Origin: Virgibacillus phasianinus
Lineage (GTDB): Bacteria; Bacillota; Bacilli; Bacillales; Amphibacillaceae
NCBI RefSeq assembly: GCF_002216775.1
Contig: NZ_CP022315.1
Span: forward strand, 3,906,001 to 3,970,000
Length of the DNA stretch: 64,000 nt
Direction: 5' to 3'
Part shown: in pieces, positions 42,878-52,415 of the stretch
How the letters are laid out: every line of letters begins with the position of its first letter
Numbering within the stretch: the stretch's first letter is position 1
Notes under the pieces: model-generated
The model's database searches: none
Seen by the model: only the letters and a program-made list of their open reading frames with translations
What the model was told of the DNA's origin: nothing
Program-made: the position numbers and the translations under genes

Positions 42878-43181
42878 TAGAACCATCCCCTTCATACAAG
42901 GATAAAATATGCGATAGCCTTTCTTGTTCCATTTTCAAAATGGCGCTTCCTTCTGCAGTTATCATATAAATTTTTCTCCGGCCCGAATTTCCAACAGGTT
43001 CAATCCAACCATGCTTATTCAAGTTTTCAATCGCACCGTACAATGTACCAGCCGCTAAACTAACAGTACCATTACTTATTTTTTCTATTTTCTGCATTAC
43101 AGCATAGCCATGAAGTGGTTCACGTAACGCCAATAAAATATAATGCATGGTTTCAGACAATGGCAATAATTTATGTTTCAT
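42864..43181 (-). CDS. PadR-family transcriptional regulator
   Basis: The 105-residue protein has the PadR winged helix: SETMHYILLALREPLHGYAV, TLYGAIENLNKHGWIEPV and GRRKIYMITAEGSAILK. It should repress its own operon with the DUF2812 gene. ATG 43181 follows GAGGGTG; a longer version to 43223 has no site. Confidence 0.88.
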   Translation of the reverse strand: MKHKLLPLSETMHYILLALREPLHGYAVMQKIEKISNGTVSLAAGTLYGAIENLNKHGWIEPVGNSGRRKIYMITAEGSAILKMEQERLSHILSLYEGDGSNEDV

Positions 43182-43265
43182 GCTTTCACCCTCTATCCAG
43201 TTCAACTGAATAGTCAATAGCATTTTTAAAGACTATACTCACTCATCAATCCGAAATATCACCAC

Positions 43266-43299
43266 ACAAAAACGGCTTGATGAGAGTCTCATCAAGCCG
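43266..43299 (-). terminator. Terminator of menB
   Basis: CGGCTTGATGAGA and TCTCATCAAGCCG arms; the minus strand continues with TTTTTGTG. Confidence 0.85.
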
Positions 43300-43319
43300 C
43301 ATGCAAGCTTATTTATGGT

Positions 43320-44141
43320 TTACGGGAAACGTGGGAATTTTGAAAAGTCGGGTTCGCGTTTTTCCTTGAAGGCGTCGCGTCCCTCTTTTGATTCTTCAGT
43401 CCTGTAGTATAGCAATGTTGCGTCGCCGCCTAGTTGTTGCAGACCAGCGAGCCCGTCTGTATCAGCGTTAAACGATGCTTTCATCAGGCGCAGTGCTGTT
43501 GGGCTTTTCGCAACAAGTTGTTTTGCCCAATTAATCGTTTCTTCCTCCAGCTGTTCTAACGGAACCACCTTATTTACGAGACCCATCTTATCCGCTTCTT
43601 CAGCCGAATATTGCAGGCTTAAATAGTAGATTTCACGCGCTTTCTTCTGACCAACGATTTCAGCCAGGAAGCCTTGTCCATATCCAGCGTCAACACTGCC
43701 CACACGGCTCTCCGTTTGACCGAAAATTGCGTTGTCCGCAGCGATTGTCAGGTCAGAGATAACGTGAAGGCCGTGGCCACCACCAATAGCGTAACCGGCT
43801 ACCATCGCAATAATCGGTTTCGGTGTGAAGCGCATCAGACGCTGCAGGTCAAGCAAGTTCAATCTTGGGATCTGATCATTTCCGACGTAACCGCCATCTC
43901 CTCTGACCATTTGATCACCACCGGAACAAAACGCCTTATCTCCCATTCCTGTTAAAATAATCGCCCCGACGTTGCCATCATTTCTAGAATCGCTAAATGC
44001 ATCGATCAACTCGTCAATGGTGTGCGGGGTAAACGCATTGTGCTTTTCCGGACGATTGATTGTGATTTTGGCAATGCCTTCTTCACATTTCTCATACACA
44101 ATCTCGTCATATGTACGTACTGATTTCCATTCAACTGACAA
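43320..44141 (-). CDS. menB: 1,4-dihydroxy-2-naphthoyl-CoA synthase
   Basis: The 273-residue crotonase-fold enzyme closes the second ring of the menaquinone precursor from succinylbenzoyl-CoA. Family motifs: [47 protein letters not shown] and GSVDAGYG. The C-terminal [13 protein letters not shown] is characteristic of MenB. I chose TTG 44141 ([13 protein letters not shown]), nine bases after AAAGGA, which gives the usual length. No other men gene lies nearby, unlike the usual menFDHBEC cluster. Confidence 0.93.
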   Translation of the reverse strand: MSVEWKSVRTYDEIVYEKCEEGIAKITINRPEKHNAFTPHTIDELIDAFSDSRNDGNVGAIILTGMGDKAFCSGGDQMVRGDGGYVGNDQIPRLNLLDLQRLMRFTPKPIIAMVAGYAIGGGHGLHVISDLTIAADNAIFGQTESRVGSVDAGYGQGFLAEIVGQKKAREIYYLSLQYSAEEADKMGLVNKVVPLEQLEEETINWAKQLVAKSPTALRLMKASFNADTDGLAGLQQLGGDATLLYYRTEESKEGRDAFKEKREPDFSKFPRFP

Positions 44142-44419
44142 ATTACTCAGTCCTTTCGTTTTCAATAATCCATTTCTTTACTATTTTATCAAAAATCGTG
44201 ATTGTTTCACATTAATTGCATGTCAGAATCAGCGAATTTGACACTTTCTGCATTTGACTCTCGAATCCCATATAGTATACCTTAATTCATGGATTTATAA
44301 AACATTTTTCTTCATTCTTGTTAATATAACGAAAGATCATCTACGCCAATGCATTCCGCATTTTCACCACATATATCTATGTCAATCTCCGACCCAATGC
44401 AGAAAAGGGCGTTTCCTTA

Positions 44420-44887
44420 TTACAGACCGTTTGTGGCAATTTCATTCAACAATATCCCCATGCCGAAATCGAGCCCCTGCACATAAAAATGGAAAGCCAC
44501 AGGAATTTCCATACAACAAAGAGGACTGTACACAGCCCCCCTGCTCACAGTTATTTTATCAGTTCGTTTTATTTTTACCCGAACACCTTCCAAAATCCCA
44601 GTGTTCACCTGTCCAAATTTCTTTCTGATGATATTTTTTGAAAGTGTGTATAGTTTATCTGCCCTAATTTCTGATGTTACTTTAAGTTCACCCTCTGTTA
44701 AATCTTTTGATTCAATCGCTACTGAATACGCAAGGTCCTTTAATTTTGAAGTGATGGCTAAAACTACGATATCTTCAGTCATTTCGTTATAACTATCGCT
44801 TGAAATAATGAGTACAGGACGTTGCTTTCGATGTTTTAAATCACTGAATGGAACTGGTATTAAAACAATATCACCTTGTTTATACAT
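44420..44887 (-). CDS. MazF/PemK-type endoribonuclease toxin
   Basis: The 155-residue protein shows the MazF core: MYKQGDIVLIPVPFSDL, RPVLIISSD, VVLAITSKL and ADKLYTLSKNIIRKK. Such toxins cut mRNA. The core ends near residue 115; the remaining about 40 residues (from ITVSRGAVYSP on) do not look like the family and may be read-through after a frameshift. ATG 44887 follows CGAGG and overlaps the end of an antitoxin-like stump by 8 bases. Confidence 0.8.
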   Translation of the reverse strand: MYKQGDIVLIPVPFSDLKHRKQRPVLIISSDSYNEMTEDIVVLAITSKLKDLAYSVAIESKDLTEGELKVTSEIRADKLYTLSKNIIRKKFGQVNTGILEGVRVKIKRTDKITVSRGAVYSPLCCMEIPVAFHFYVQGLDFGMGILLNEIATNGL

Positions 44888-44966
44888 TGTTCCAAACCTC
44901 GTCATCGATATCATTATCCCAAAAACCCAGGCTACTCTCACTAGCTTTTGTTAAATCCACGGACAC
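44880..44966 (-). pseudogene. C-terminal stump of the cognate antitoxin
   Basis: A frame of at most 28 residues (VSVDLTKASESSLGFWDNDI then DDEVWNNV) ends by overlapping the toxin start. It looks like the tail of DUF2281-type antitoxins, the part that usually binds the toxin. The DNA-binding half is missing; the sequence upstream is a dispersed CAATCGCGG repeat. There are GTG codons (44966, 44960) but only a weak binding site. Confidence 0.5.
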
Positions 44967-45121
44967 ATTTTTATCTCTTTACACTATATATTCAAAATTA
45001 AAATACTGATACACAATCGCGGCCTTTAACGGAACAAACGCTTTTGGAAATTTAATCATTTTTATTCCTAATAATTGAGTTATTTAAAATTAAAGTGGGC
45101 ACCCTTTTTACTCAGGTGCCC
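44967..45121. repeat. Intergenic repeat and hairpin
   Basis: Holds a CAATCGCGGCC element (45014-45024) followed by AACGGAAC, and a hairpin GGGCACC/GGTGCCC at 45097-45121 that could end a minus-strand transcript. No gene. Confidence 0.45.
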
Positions 45122-45127
45122 TAGATA

Positions 45128-45420
45128 TTAGTATTGAAATTCTTCTTTTAATAACCCCATCACAACGGTATCATAATACTTTCCATCTATATAGGCATCG
45201 TTACGCATTCGCCCTTTAATGACAAAACCACACCCTAATTCCGGATAAGCGTCCGATTGATGAATAGCGCATGTACCTGCTTTTTAATTTTTATTTTCAC
45301 AAAACCATCCTTGGTGTTTAATACAGTAGCAAATTTATTGTGAACAGTTACACCAGAAGGAAGGATGCTTCTTATTCCAGTTAACCACCCTTTGGTGAAT
45401 AATTGATTACAGAATTGAAA
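45128..45420 (-). pseudogene. Debris of an acetyltransferase and another gene
   Basis: The 3' part reads HQSDAYPELGCGFVIKGRMR then NDAYIDGKYYDTVVMGLLKE, the typical end of a GNAT acetyltransferase, with stop at 45128. Upstream, in another frame, FQFCNQLFTKGWLTGIRSIL and VHNKFATVLNTKDGFVKIKI form an unstarted fragment of unknown origin. The join looks like fused gene debris. Confidence 0.45.
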
Positions 45421-45522
45421 TGGGTTTTTTAGCCAACTTTAACCTGTTCCAATCAAAAATCACAACAATTACAGGATTGTACAAAGCCTCTTTCATCCGC
45501 TATATAGCCCCATCCATGACCT

Positions 45523-46830
45523 TTAACAACCACAATTGCTGCCTCCGCAACCACTTTCCCCACTACTTACTCCAATTATTTGTAATTGGTTTGGATTTGG
45601 ATTAACTTGACATACTCCTGTCTCAGGTAACCTCAACTTAACTTTTGTAGCTTCTTCGATGTCTCCAGAAAGATAAGCAACAATAGAACGAACCTGTTCA
45701 TAACCGGTTACCATTAAAAACGTTGGTGCTCGACCATAACTTTTTAGACCTGTCATATAAAAACCTGTGTCTGGTTGGCGCAATTCTTTTTCCCCATGTG
45801 GGCGAACAGTTCCGCAACTATGGAGATTGGGATCGATAAGGGGAGCAAGTTCTGTTGTGCTTTCAACTATAGGGTCTACATCCAATCTTAATTCTTTTAA
45901 GAACGTGAAATTAGGTCTAGATCCTGTATTTACAATAATTTCGTCTACATTACTTATAGAAACCCCATCACTGCTATGAATAATAAAAGATCCATTTTGT
46001 TCTGCTATGTCTTCAACATAAAAGCTTGAATGCACATTTACTTTACCATTATCAATGATCTCATGGGCTTTTGAACCAAGTTCTCCTCTGGCTGCTAATT
46101 CATCATTTTCTTCTCCACCAAAAGCTTCTTTTATTTGTTGTTTACGAACAAACCAAGAGATTCTTGTGTTCGGAAATTTCGCTTTTAATTCAGACAGATT
46201 AATTAACGTATTTAATGCAGAATGTCCGCTTCCAATAACTGCAACATGCTTATCTTTAAAAGTTTCCGTTTCTGTAGCGATATCTGGAATATGTGTATAA
46301 AGATTCTTCTGTAATCCTTCACTTCTCCAGATACCATCTGCAAATGGAGGATTCGGATTGTTCCAGGTACCGCTGGCATCTATAACCGCTTTCGCTTCTA
46401 ACTTTTCAATTGCACCATTTACTTTTACATATAACACAAATGGTGTTTGATCACGTGCATCAGATTTCATTTTATCGATGTTTTTCTTTGTTATATCGAT
46501 AATTTCGGCGTTATATATTATATTATCTTTGATTTGGGGAAGGTTTGATAAAGGTTTTAAGTATTCGTTGACTAGTTCTTTACCAGTGGGTAATTTATCC
46601 GCTGCTGGTTCTTCCCATTGAGTTTCCTTTAATAATTTTTTTGCAGCCTGATCGATGTTAAATTCCCAGGGAGAAAATAGTTGAACGTGCCCCCATTCAA
46701 GAATGTTACTTCCAGCTTTTGTTCCTTTCTCTAGGACAAGGAAGCTTTGGTTATATCCGTTTAAATGTGCAGCTGCTGCAAGTCCCACTGGACCTGCTCC
46801 AACAATAACAGTAGGTAAATTTGATAACAT
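45523..46830 (-). CDS. FAD/NAD(P)-dependent oxidoreductase of the arsenic island, Cys-rich tail
   Basis: The 435-residue flavoprotein starts MLSNLPTVIVGAGPVGLAAA, an FAD-binding GxGxxG, and has a second dinucleotide motif VAVIGSGHSALNTL. It resembles flavin monooxygenase-like proteins found next to ars genes (sometimes called ArsO-like). The C-terminus ends in a Cys-rich tail GESGCGGSNCGC that could bind arsenite or shuttle electrons. The gene follows arsR (46851) by 20 bases on the same strand, with AGAGGAGG before ATG 46830. The reaction is not established. Confidence 0.75.
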   Translation of the reverse strand: MLSNLPTVIVGAGPVGLAAAAHLNGYNQSFLVLEKGTKAGSNILEWGHVQLFSPWEFNIDQAAKKLLKETQWEEPAADKLPTGKELVNEYLKPLSNLPQIKDNIIYNAEIIDITKKNIDKMKSDARDQTPFVLYVKVNGAIEKLEAKAVIDASGTWNNPNPPFADGIWRSEGLQKNLYTHIPDIATETETFKDKHVAVIGSGHSALNTLINLSELKAKFPNTRISWFVRKQQIKEAFGGEENDELAARGELGSKAHEIIDNGKVNVHSSFYVEDIAEQNGSFIIHSSDGVSISNVDEIIVNTGSRPNFTFLKELRLDVDPIVESTTELAPLIDPNLHSCGTVRPHGEKELRQPDTGFYMTGLKSYGRAPTFLMVTGYEQVRSIVAYLSGDIEEATKVKLRLPETGVCQVNPNPNQLQIIGVSSGESGCGGSNCGC

Positions 46831-46850
46831 GTATATCCTCCTCTTAAAAT

Positions 46851-47204
46851 TTAATTGGAACAAGAACAAGTTTGTTCGATTGCTTTGTCATTAGATTTAC
46901 GAAATAAGCAACAAAGTTCCTCTGAAAGAACATTATTTATTTCTTTATGATTTAGGGAGTAGTAACTCCAGGTCCCCTTCTTTTCTTTCATTATCAGATT
47001 GGCCTGAAGCAAAATCTTTATATGGTATGAAAGTTTTGATTGAGCCAATTCCATCTCATCCACTAAGTCACAAACGCAAATAGAATCATGTGGGGAATTA
47101 GCTAATAAATTAAGTAGTTGCAGTCTTTTTTCGTCTGCTAAAGCCTTAAACGTTTTTTCGTAGTGTTTAAAAGTACTTTGCAAATCGACTTTTACTGGAA
47201 TCAT
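46851..47204 (-). CDS. arsR: ArsR/SmtB-family repressor 1
   Basis: The 117-residue winged-helix repressor shows ALADEKRLQLLNLLANSPHD, SICVCDLVDEMELAQSKLSY, with a CVCDLV metal site in the recognition region, and Cys residues at the end (TCSCSN). It probably responds to arsenite or antimonite and controls itself and the flavoprotein gene. ATG 47204 follows GGAGGG. A palindromic operator lies at 47225-47240. Confidence 0.87.
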   Translation of the reverse strand: MIPVKVDLQSTFKHYEKTFKALADEKRLQLLNLLANSPHDSICVCDLVDEMELAQSKLSYHIKILLQANLIMKEKKGTWSYYSLNHKEINNVLSEELCCLFRKSNDKAIEQTCSCSN

Positions 47205-47224
47205 GTTTATCCCTCCAATCATTA

Positions 47225-47240
47225 ATCAACTTTTTTTGAT
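47225..47240 (-). promoter_or_regulatory. ArsR-type operator (ATCAA-N6-TTGAT)
   Basis: ATCAA and TTGAT half-sites separated by six bases lie 20 bases upstream of arsR 1, in the pattern of known ArsR boxes. Confidence 0.6.
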
Positions 47241-47312
47241 ATATATTTTTGAGCTTACCGAACACAGGGGAAACGTAAATAATGAGCTTTGGTTAGGAAT
47301 TTATTGGGACAA

Positions 47313-47340
47313 ATAAAAAGGCCTCAGAAGAGACCTTTTT
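47313..47340 (-). terminator. Terminator after the CC/Se gene
   Basis: AAAAAGG and CCTTTTT arms with a T tail on the minus strand, directly after the stop at 47342. Confidence 0.75.
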
Positions 47341-47341
47341 A

Positions 47342-47611
47342 TTAACAGCAATTATCTAGCCCTAACAACACAAATTGCTCTCCATCTTTATCTAATGTTA
47401 ACGCGTCAACGGAGCTTTTCACCTGTTCATCGATGGCGACGCGAATACCGTTTATTTCTTTAATTAAATCCGTCTTCTCCGGATGATCAAGGGATAACCC
47501 TATCTGAGGACCGCAGCAACCTGCACCTGCAGAATGTATACGAATTCCTTCCACCCCACGTTTCCCCATAATTGTCGTTAACGTTTGTTTTGCTTCTTCG
47601 GTAATTTTCAT
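47342..47611 (-). CDS. CC/Se-motif family protein (HesB/IscA-like)
   Basis: The 89-residue protein has a HesB/IscA-like fold with AGAGCCGPQIGLSL and a terminal DNCC. It matches the 'CC/Se motif' family, in which one of the paired cysteines is selenocysteine in some species; here both are plain Cys codons. It ends the arsenic cluster behind arsA and may bind arsenite or a metal. ATG 47611 follows AGAGAGGGG. The role is unproven. Confidence 0.72.
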   Translation of the reverse strand: MKITEEAKQTLTTIMGKRGVEGIRIHSAGAGCCGPQIGLSLDHPEKTDLIKEINGIRVAIDEQVKSSVDALTLDKDGEQFVLLGLDNCC

Positions 47612-47743
47612 AACTTTTCCCCTCTCTTGTATGATAAAAATTATATGAAATGGACTTACAAAATTGACCCCAATCTAAGGTTACTTCTCCTTAATGAATC
47701 GTTCGGAATCCAAGCTGCCATACATCCTCTAAAATATAAATGA

Positions 47744-49519
47744 TTAATTACTTATATAGTCTTTTAATTTTGCATATCCTATTTTTTCTTCACCTGTCCA
47801 CGGTATAATGGCAGCCTTCTCAGCCAATTCCTCGCTTACTTTTTTAATCCATCGCTTTTCCGTATTCGCTCTGCCAGCTAATATTGGATCCCTTGATTCT
47901 GTTGCATGTAAACTTTGGTTAATAACCCACCACTTTGGAACAATTTGCGCTCGTTTAAGATCCTCTTGCAGCCGTGCTGCTTCTAACACTGGTGTTGCCT
48001 CGGCAAGCGTCACAATGACAACTCCGGTCTCTTTTGGATTTCGGAGCCTGGGTAACAATTTTTTTACGCTATCCGGTACATCCCCTGTCGAGCGACTTAT
48101 TTCCTTATGGTACGTTTCCGTTGAGTCAAGCAATAACAAGGTGTGTCCGGTAGGTGCCGTATCAATCACGACAATTTCATCTTGTGATTTTTCCACCATA
48201 TTCGCAAAAGCCCTGAATAGGGCAATTTCTTCGGTGCAAGGCGACTCTAGGTCCTCTTTCAAATAAGCGAGTCCTTCTTCATCCTGTTCTTTCCCAGCAA
48301 CAGAAAGCACTTCCTGTTTATACTTTTCGACTTCTGTCTTCGGATTAATACTGCTAATAGACAGATTGTCGTTCAATGCACCATCTTTAAACGTGTATGC
48401 AAGATGAGCTGCTGGATCTGTTGTCGTCAAATGGACCTTATGCCCTTTTTCGGAAAGGCCGACAGCAATGGCCGAAGCAATGGTAGTTTTCCCAACTCCT
48501 CCTTTCCCCATCGTGAAAATGACACGTGTTTTTTTAGCTGAAAAGTCATCAATAATTTCATTTAATCCAGGCAATGGAATGACTTCACTGTCATCGCTAT
48601 TTTCTTCTATTTCAGCAAAAGGTTTATCACTAACAAGTAGACGTAGACTCTCAATACTTGTTAACGAATAAGAAACATATGGTACAGATAATGTTTTGAT
48701 CTGTTTTAATTCTGCGGGTGTTTTCATTAATGCTTTTTGCTGACGCTCGTAAAAAGCTGTTGATATTTCATCATTTGGACTTTGAATCTGGAAAAGCCCA
48801 TTAATAATAAGTAACTGATTTTGGATACCAATGTCTTTCAGTTCCATAGATGCCCGGTTGGCTTCTACTAGAGAGGATACATCTGGACGGGAAACCAAAA
48901 TCAAGGTTGTTTTTTCACCATTTGACAGAGACTTGACAGCTTGCGCATACAAATCTTTTTTCTTCCCTAAACCAGACAGTGGTCCTAAACAAGAAGCGCC
49001 ATGCGTGCTTTCTTCCAAAAAGCCACTCCACGCGGTTGGTAACTGCAACAAGCGAAGTGTATGACCTGTCGGTGCCGTGTCAAATAACACATGATCATAC
49101 TGCTTTACTATCGTATCATCAGCCAACAGATGAGAGAATTCATCAAATGCGGCAATCTCGACCGTACACGCACCAGAAAGCTGTTCCTCCATCTGTGTGA
49201 CAACTGAATCTGGCAATTTCCCCCGATACGGACCGACAGTTTTTTCACGATAGGTTTTTGCGGCTTCTTCAGGATCAATATTACATGCGAATAAATTATT
49301 CACGCTTGGAATCTCGACTGGATCACTGTTTAGTTCGATTTTGAAAACATCCTGCAAATTGGAAGCTGGATCCGTGCTAACCAATAATACTTTTTTTCCT
49401 TGGTCAGCAAGGGACACGGCTGTTGCACAAGCTATAGATGTCTTACCAACACCGCCTTTTCCAGTGAAAAATAAAAATGGTGTCTGTACCACCTGTTTGG
49501 GATTGAAAGATTCATACAT
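47744..49519 (-). CDS. arsA: Arsenite-transporting ATPase ArsA
   Basis: The 591-residue protein has two homologous ATPase halves, each with GKGGVGKT (about residues 19-26 and 339-346). The metal-site cysteines are visible in GACTVEIAAF, GASCLGPL and SPCTEEIA. ArsA energises ArsB for arsenite/antimonite export and takes the metal from ArsD. ATG 49519 follows GGGGGA. It is 20 bases behind arsD in the same transcript. Confidence 0.95.
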   Translation of the reverse strand: MYESFNPKQVVQTPFLFFTGKGGVGKTSIACATAVSLADQGKKVLLVSTDPASNLQDVFKIELNSDPVEIPSVNNLFACNIDPEEAAKTYREKTVGPYRGKLPDSVVTQMEEQLSGACTVEIAAFDEFSHLLADDTIVKQYDHVLFDTAPTGHTLRLLQLPTAWSGFLEESTHGASCLGPLSGLGKKKDLYAQAVKSLSNGEKTTLILVSRPDVSSLVEANRASMELKDIGIQNQLLIINGLFQIQSPNDEISTAFYERQQKALMKTPAELKQIKTLSVPYVSYSLTSIESLRLLVSDKPFAEIEENSDDSEVIPLPGLNEIIDDFSAKKTRVIFTMGKGGVGKTTIASAIAVGLSEKGHKVHLTTTDPAAHLAYTFKDGALNDNLSISSINPKTEVEKYKQEVLSVAGKEQDEEGLAYLKEDLESPCTEEIALFRAFANMVEKSQDEIVVIDTAPTGHTLLLLDSTETYHKEISRSTGDVPDSVKKLLPRLRNPKETGVVIVTLAEATPVLEAARLQEDLKRAQIVPKWWVINQSLHATESRDPILAGRANTEKRWIKKVSEELAEKAAIIPWTGEEKIGYAKLKDYISN

Positions 49520-49539
49520 CGATGTTTCCCCCTTTCAAA

Positions 49540-49902
49540 TTATAGTTTATCAATGTCAATGGTTACACGTGTTTGGGGTTTATCTTTTAAGTCTGCCGCA
49601 TCAACCTGCAACCAATCGGAGAATTCGTCATTACTTGGATAGCTTGAATCTTTTACGATTTCACCATTTAGTATGGTTACAGGCAGTGCATCAGCACCTT
49701 TTTCTTGAAGAACCTGATTTACCTTTTTGTTTTCAACAAATTCACCAGGATCATTTGAAAGATTATATCTTGTAACATCAAATCCTCTTTTTTCTAAGGA
49801 ATAGACCACTGATGCAACGCGTGTTAAATCTGGATCGACACTTGGTCCACAAACACCCGTAGAACAGCACATTGCTGGATCGAAAATTTCTAATTTACTC
49901 AT
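49540..49902 (-). CDS. arsD: Arsenical metallochaperone ArsD
   Basis: The 120-residue protein starts MSKLEIFDPAMCCSTGVCGP: the Cys pair 12-13 and Cys 18 bind arsenite for delivery to ArsA. ATG 49902 follows GGAGGGG. The upstream palindrome (49921-49940) suggests an internal ArsR-controlled promoter for arsD-arsA. Confidence 0.95.
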   Translation of the reverse strand: MSKLEIFDPAMCCSTGVCGPSVDPDLTRVASVVYSLEKRGFDVTRYNLSNDPGEFVENKKVNQVLQEKGADALPVTILNGEIVKDSSYPSNDEFSDWLQVDAADLKDKPQTRVTIDIDKL

Positions 49903-49920
49903 GTTTACCCCTCCATAACA

Positions 49921-49940
49921 ATATAAGTATACACTTATAT
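49921..49940 (-). promoter_or_regulatory. ArsR operator upstream of arsD
   Basis: ATATAAGTATACACTTATAT is a 20-bp palindrome (one central mismatch pair) of the same type as the site at 52126-52145 before the arsR-arsB-arsC operon, and unlike the one before arsR 1. Confidence 0.6.
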
Positions 49941-49986
49941 ATGTATTCCAATGATAGCCAGGAGTTACGAAATCCCCCTGACTATT

Positions 49987-50406
49987 TTATTTACCAGTTT
50001 CTGCAAAGTGTTTAATTCTTTTGCCAATTTCATCACGTACCCGTTGAAATACGCTCCATTTTTCTTCATCTGTGCCTTCTGCTTTTGCAGGATCATCAAA
50101 TCCCCAGTGCTCTCTCTTTACATGAGGTGGTGTCATGGGGCATTTGTCTGCTGCATCTCCGCAGAGCGTAACAGCCATAGCAGCATTATTCAAAACTTCC
50201 GGATCAATAATTTCCGATGTTTGTTCTGAAATATCAATAGCAACTTCCTTCATTGCTTTGACTGCATTTGGATTTAATCCATGTGCTTCAATTCCTGCAC
50301 TTTTTACGACCCATTCGTTATTAAGATATTTTTTCGCCCATCCTTCTGCCATTTGGCTTCTACAAGAGTTTCCGGTACATAAAAAGTAAATTGTTTTTTT
50401 AGGCAT
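49987..50406 (-). CDS. arsC: Thioredoxin-coupled arsenate reductase
   Basis: The 139-residue protein has the low-molecular-weight phosphatase loop [15 protein letters not shown] (Cys 10, Cys 15) and the redox pair in [13 protein letters not shown] (about 82 and 89), as in B. subtilis ArsC. It reduces arsenate to arsenite for export. ATG 50406 is used, ten bases after AAGGAG; the ORF start at 50433 lies in or before that site. Confidence 0.94.
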   Translation of the reverse strand: MPKKTIYFLCTGNSCRSQMAEGWAKKYLNNEWVVKSAGIEAHGLNPNAVKAMKEVAIDISEQTSEIIDPEVLNNAAMAVTLCGDAADKCPMTPPHVKREHWGFDDPAKAEGTDEEKWSVFQRVRDEIGKRIKHFAETGK

Positions 50407-50445
50407 ATGGTTCATTCTCCTTTTCGTTTCCACTAGTTTTGTTAC

Positions 50446-51744
50446 TTATAAAATAAGCCATAGCCAAACATATAATCCTGTTAATGTAATAAACAGCGTT
50501 GGGATTGTAAGGATAATACCTATTTTAAAATAATAACCCCAAGAGATTTTAAATCCCTTTGTCGAAAGAACATGAAGCCATAGCAATGTCGCTAATGATC
50601 CAATCGGTGTAATTTTTGGCCCCAAATCGGATCCAATGACGTTCGCGTAGATTAGCGCTTCCCTCATAATTCCCGATGTACTTGTGTCAGCAATTGCTAA
50701 TGCATCGATCATGACGGTTGGCATATTGTTCATAATGGAAGATAAAATTGCCGCAATGAATCCCATGGAGATCGTGGCAACAAACAATCCTTGTTCGGCA
50801 GTATACTGAATAACATTAGCTAACACATCAGTTAATCCGACATTGCGCAAACCATAAACGACGACATACATTCCGACAGAGAAAAACACAATCGCCCAAG
50901 GGGCACCCTTTATGACTGTTGCCGTCTTCACTGCAGAACTTCTTCTCGCCATTAGAAGGAAGAAAATCGCAACAATACCGGCTATAATCGAGACCGGAAT
51001 ACCTAATGGTTGGCTTGCAAAATAGCCAATCAGCAATACCGCCAGAACACCCCAAGACATACGGAACATTTTATGGTCCTTGATTGCTTTATTTGGTTCT
51101 TTTAGTTGACTTACATCATAGTTTTCAGGAATACTTTTCCTAAAAAACAGATAAAGTACAAGAATACTCGCACCTATCGAAAAGAAGTTCGGAACAATCA
51201 TACGTGTAGCATATTCAATAAATCCAATACCGAAAAAGTCCGCCGAAACGATATTCACCAAGTTACTCACAACAAGTGGTAACGAGGAAGTATCTGCAAT
51301 AAAACCACACGCCATAATGAACGGCAAAATCATTTTTTCTTTAAAGTTTAAATTTCGTACCATCGCAAGTACAATTGGTGTGAGAATTAGCGCAGCTCCA
51401 TCATTGGCAAAAAGGGCCGCAACAACAGCACCCAGAAGAATCACATAAACAAACATTTTCTTCCCATTACCCTTGGCAATTCTCGCCATATGAAGAGCGG
51501 CCCATTCAAAAAAGCCAATCTCATCAAGAATAAGGGAAATAATAATAATCGCTACAAATGCTAATGTGGCATTCCAAACAATATCTGTTACAGCTAACAC
51601 ATCTTGAAAGTCAACCACGCCAAAAATTAACGCTAGTATTGCTCCTCCGCATGCAGACCAGCCAATCCCTAAGTTTTTCGGCTGCCAAATCACTAATACT
51701 AGCGTAAGTATAAAAATAACCGTTGCTACAATCGCTAAATTCAA
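50446..51744 (-). CDS. arsB: Arsenite efflux permease ArsB
   Basis: The 432-residue ion-transporter-superfamily protein has about 12 membrane helices and ArsB segments such as [20 protein letters not shown] and [14 protein letters not shown], and pairs with ArsA. It exports arsenite/antimonite. I placed the start at TTG 51744, six bases after GGGGG; the longer ORF to 51798 lies within arsR. Confidence 0.93.
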   Translation of the reverse strand: MNLAIVATVIFILTLVLVIWQPKNLGIGWSACGGAILALIFGVVDFQDVLAVTDIVWNATLAFVAIIIISLILDEIGFFEWAALHMARIAKGNGKKMFVYVILLGAVVAALFANDGAALILTPIVLAMVRNLNFKEKMILPFIMACGFIADTSSLPLVVSNLVNIVSADFFGIGFIEYATRMIVPNFFSIGASILVLYLFFRKSIPENYDVSQLKEPNKAIKDHKMFRMSWGVLAVLLIGYFASQPLGIPVSIIAGIVAIFFLLMARRSSAVKTATVIKGAPWAIVFFSVGMYVVVYGLRNVGLTDVLANVIQYTAEQGLFVATISMGFIAAILSSIMNNMPTVMIDALAIADTSTSGIMREALIYANVIGSDLGPKITPIGSLATLLWLHVLSTKGFKISWGYYFKIGIILTIPTLFITLTGLYVWLWLIL

Positions 51745-51754
51745 ATGAATCCCC

Positions 51755-52102
51755 CTACAAGTCGCACTGGATACGTAATCCCGCGTTCTCCAGCGCACGT
51801 AATTTCTCTTTCTGATCAGGTATCTGTTCTAAGACCTGTTGAATGATCGGGTATGTCGAATGGGAAGTATTTAATGAGTAAAATATCCATTGCCCTCTCC
51901 GTTGCTCCTTCACAAGACCCGCATCCCTCAGTTTTCTTAAATGCTGGCTAATAGAAGGCTGACTCATTTGCAGAACCTCAACAAACTCGCATACACAACA
52001 TTCTCCATCTTTTACTAATCCCATAATTGTTAAGCGTGTTTTATCACCTAGTAGCTTTAACGTTTGTGTGGCATTTTCTAATTCAATTATCGTTTTTTCC
52101 AT
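51755..52102 (-). CDS. arsR: ArsR-family repressor 2
   Basis: The 115-residue repressor has the metal motif [20 protein letters not shown] and the helix-turn-helix [15 protein letters not shown]. It probably represses arsR-arsB-arsC and arsD-arsA. ATG 52102 follows AGAGGTG. Its operator and promoter are at 52123-52151. Confidence 0.9.
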   Translation of the reverse strand: MEKTIIELENATQTLKLLGDKTRLTIMGLVKDGECCVCEFVEVLQMSQPSISQHLRKLRDAGLVKEQRRGQWIFYSLNTSHSTYPIIQQVLEQIPDQKEKLRALENAGLRIQCDL

Positions 52103-52122
52103 GAACATCACCTCTCACAATT

Positions 52123-52151
52123 AGTATATTAGCATATGCTTATATTTGCAA
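52123..52151 (-). promoter_or_regulatory. arsRBC promoter with operator in the spacer
   Basis: On the minus strand TTGCAA (52146-52151) and TATACT (52123-52128) are 17 bases apart; the palindrome ATATTAGCATATGCTTATAT (52126-52145) fills the spacer, so ArsR binding would block polymerase. Confidence 0.75.
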
Positions 52152-52415
52152 CAAAATAATGCTTTATTTTTATGATCTATATAGTGGGGTGTCCTGCGCA
52201 TTTGATCTTTATAGATAGCAGCAGTGTTGTCCTTTCTGCCACAACAGACATTTTAATTCCAGCTGAAACTCCCAAATGCATTCCCCAATTTTGCCACATT
52301 TATCACATATTTATCCCAAATTCTTTTACTATGATAAGGGTGTGATGATAGATTAGTTATACAAGCTCATTACGTGGAATACATTGGAATGAGCGTTTAA
52401 TTAAGGAGAGATAAC

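Noticed and set aside
47342-47611. Possible selenocysteine use in the CC/Se protein
   Set aside because: Both residues of the terminal pair are ordinary Cys codons and no in-frame TGA is used, so there is no reason to propose selenocysteine here.
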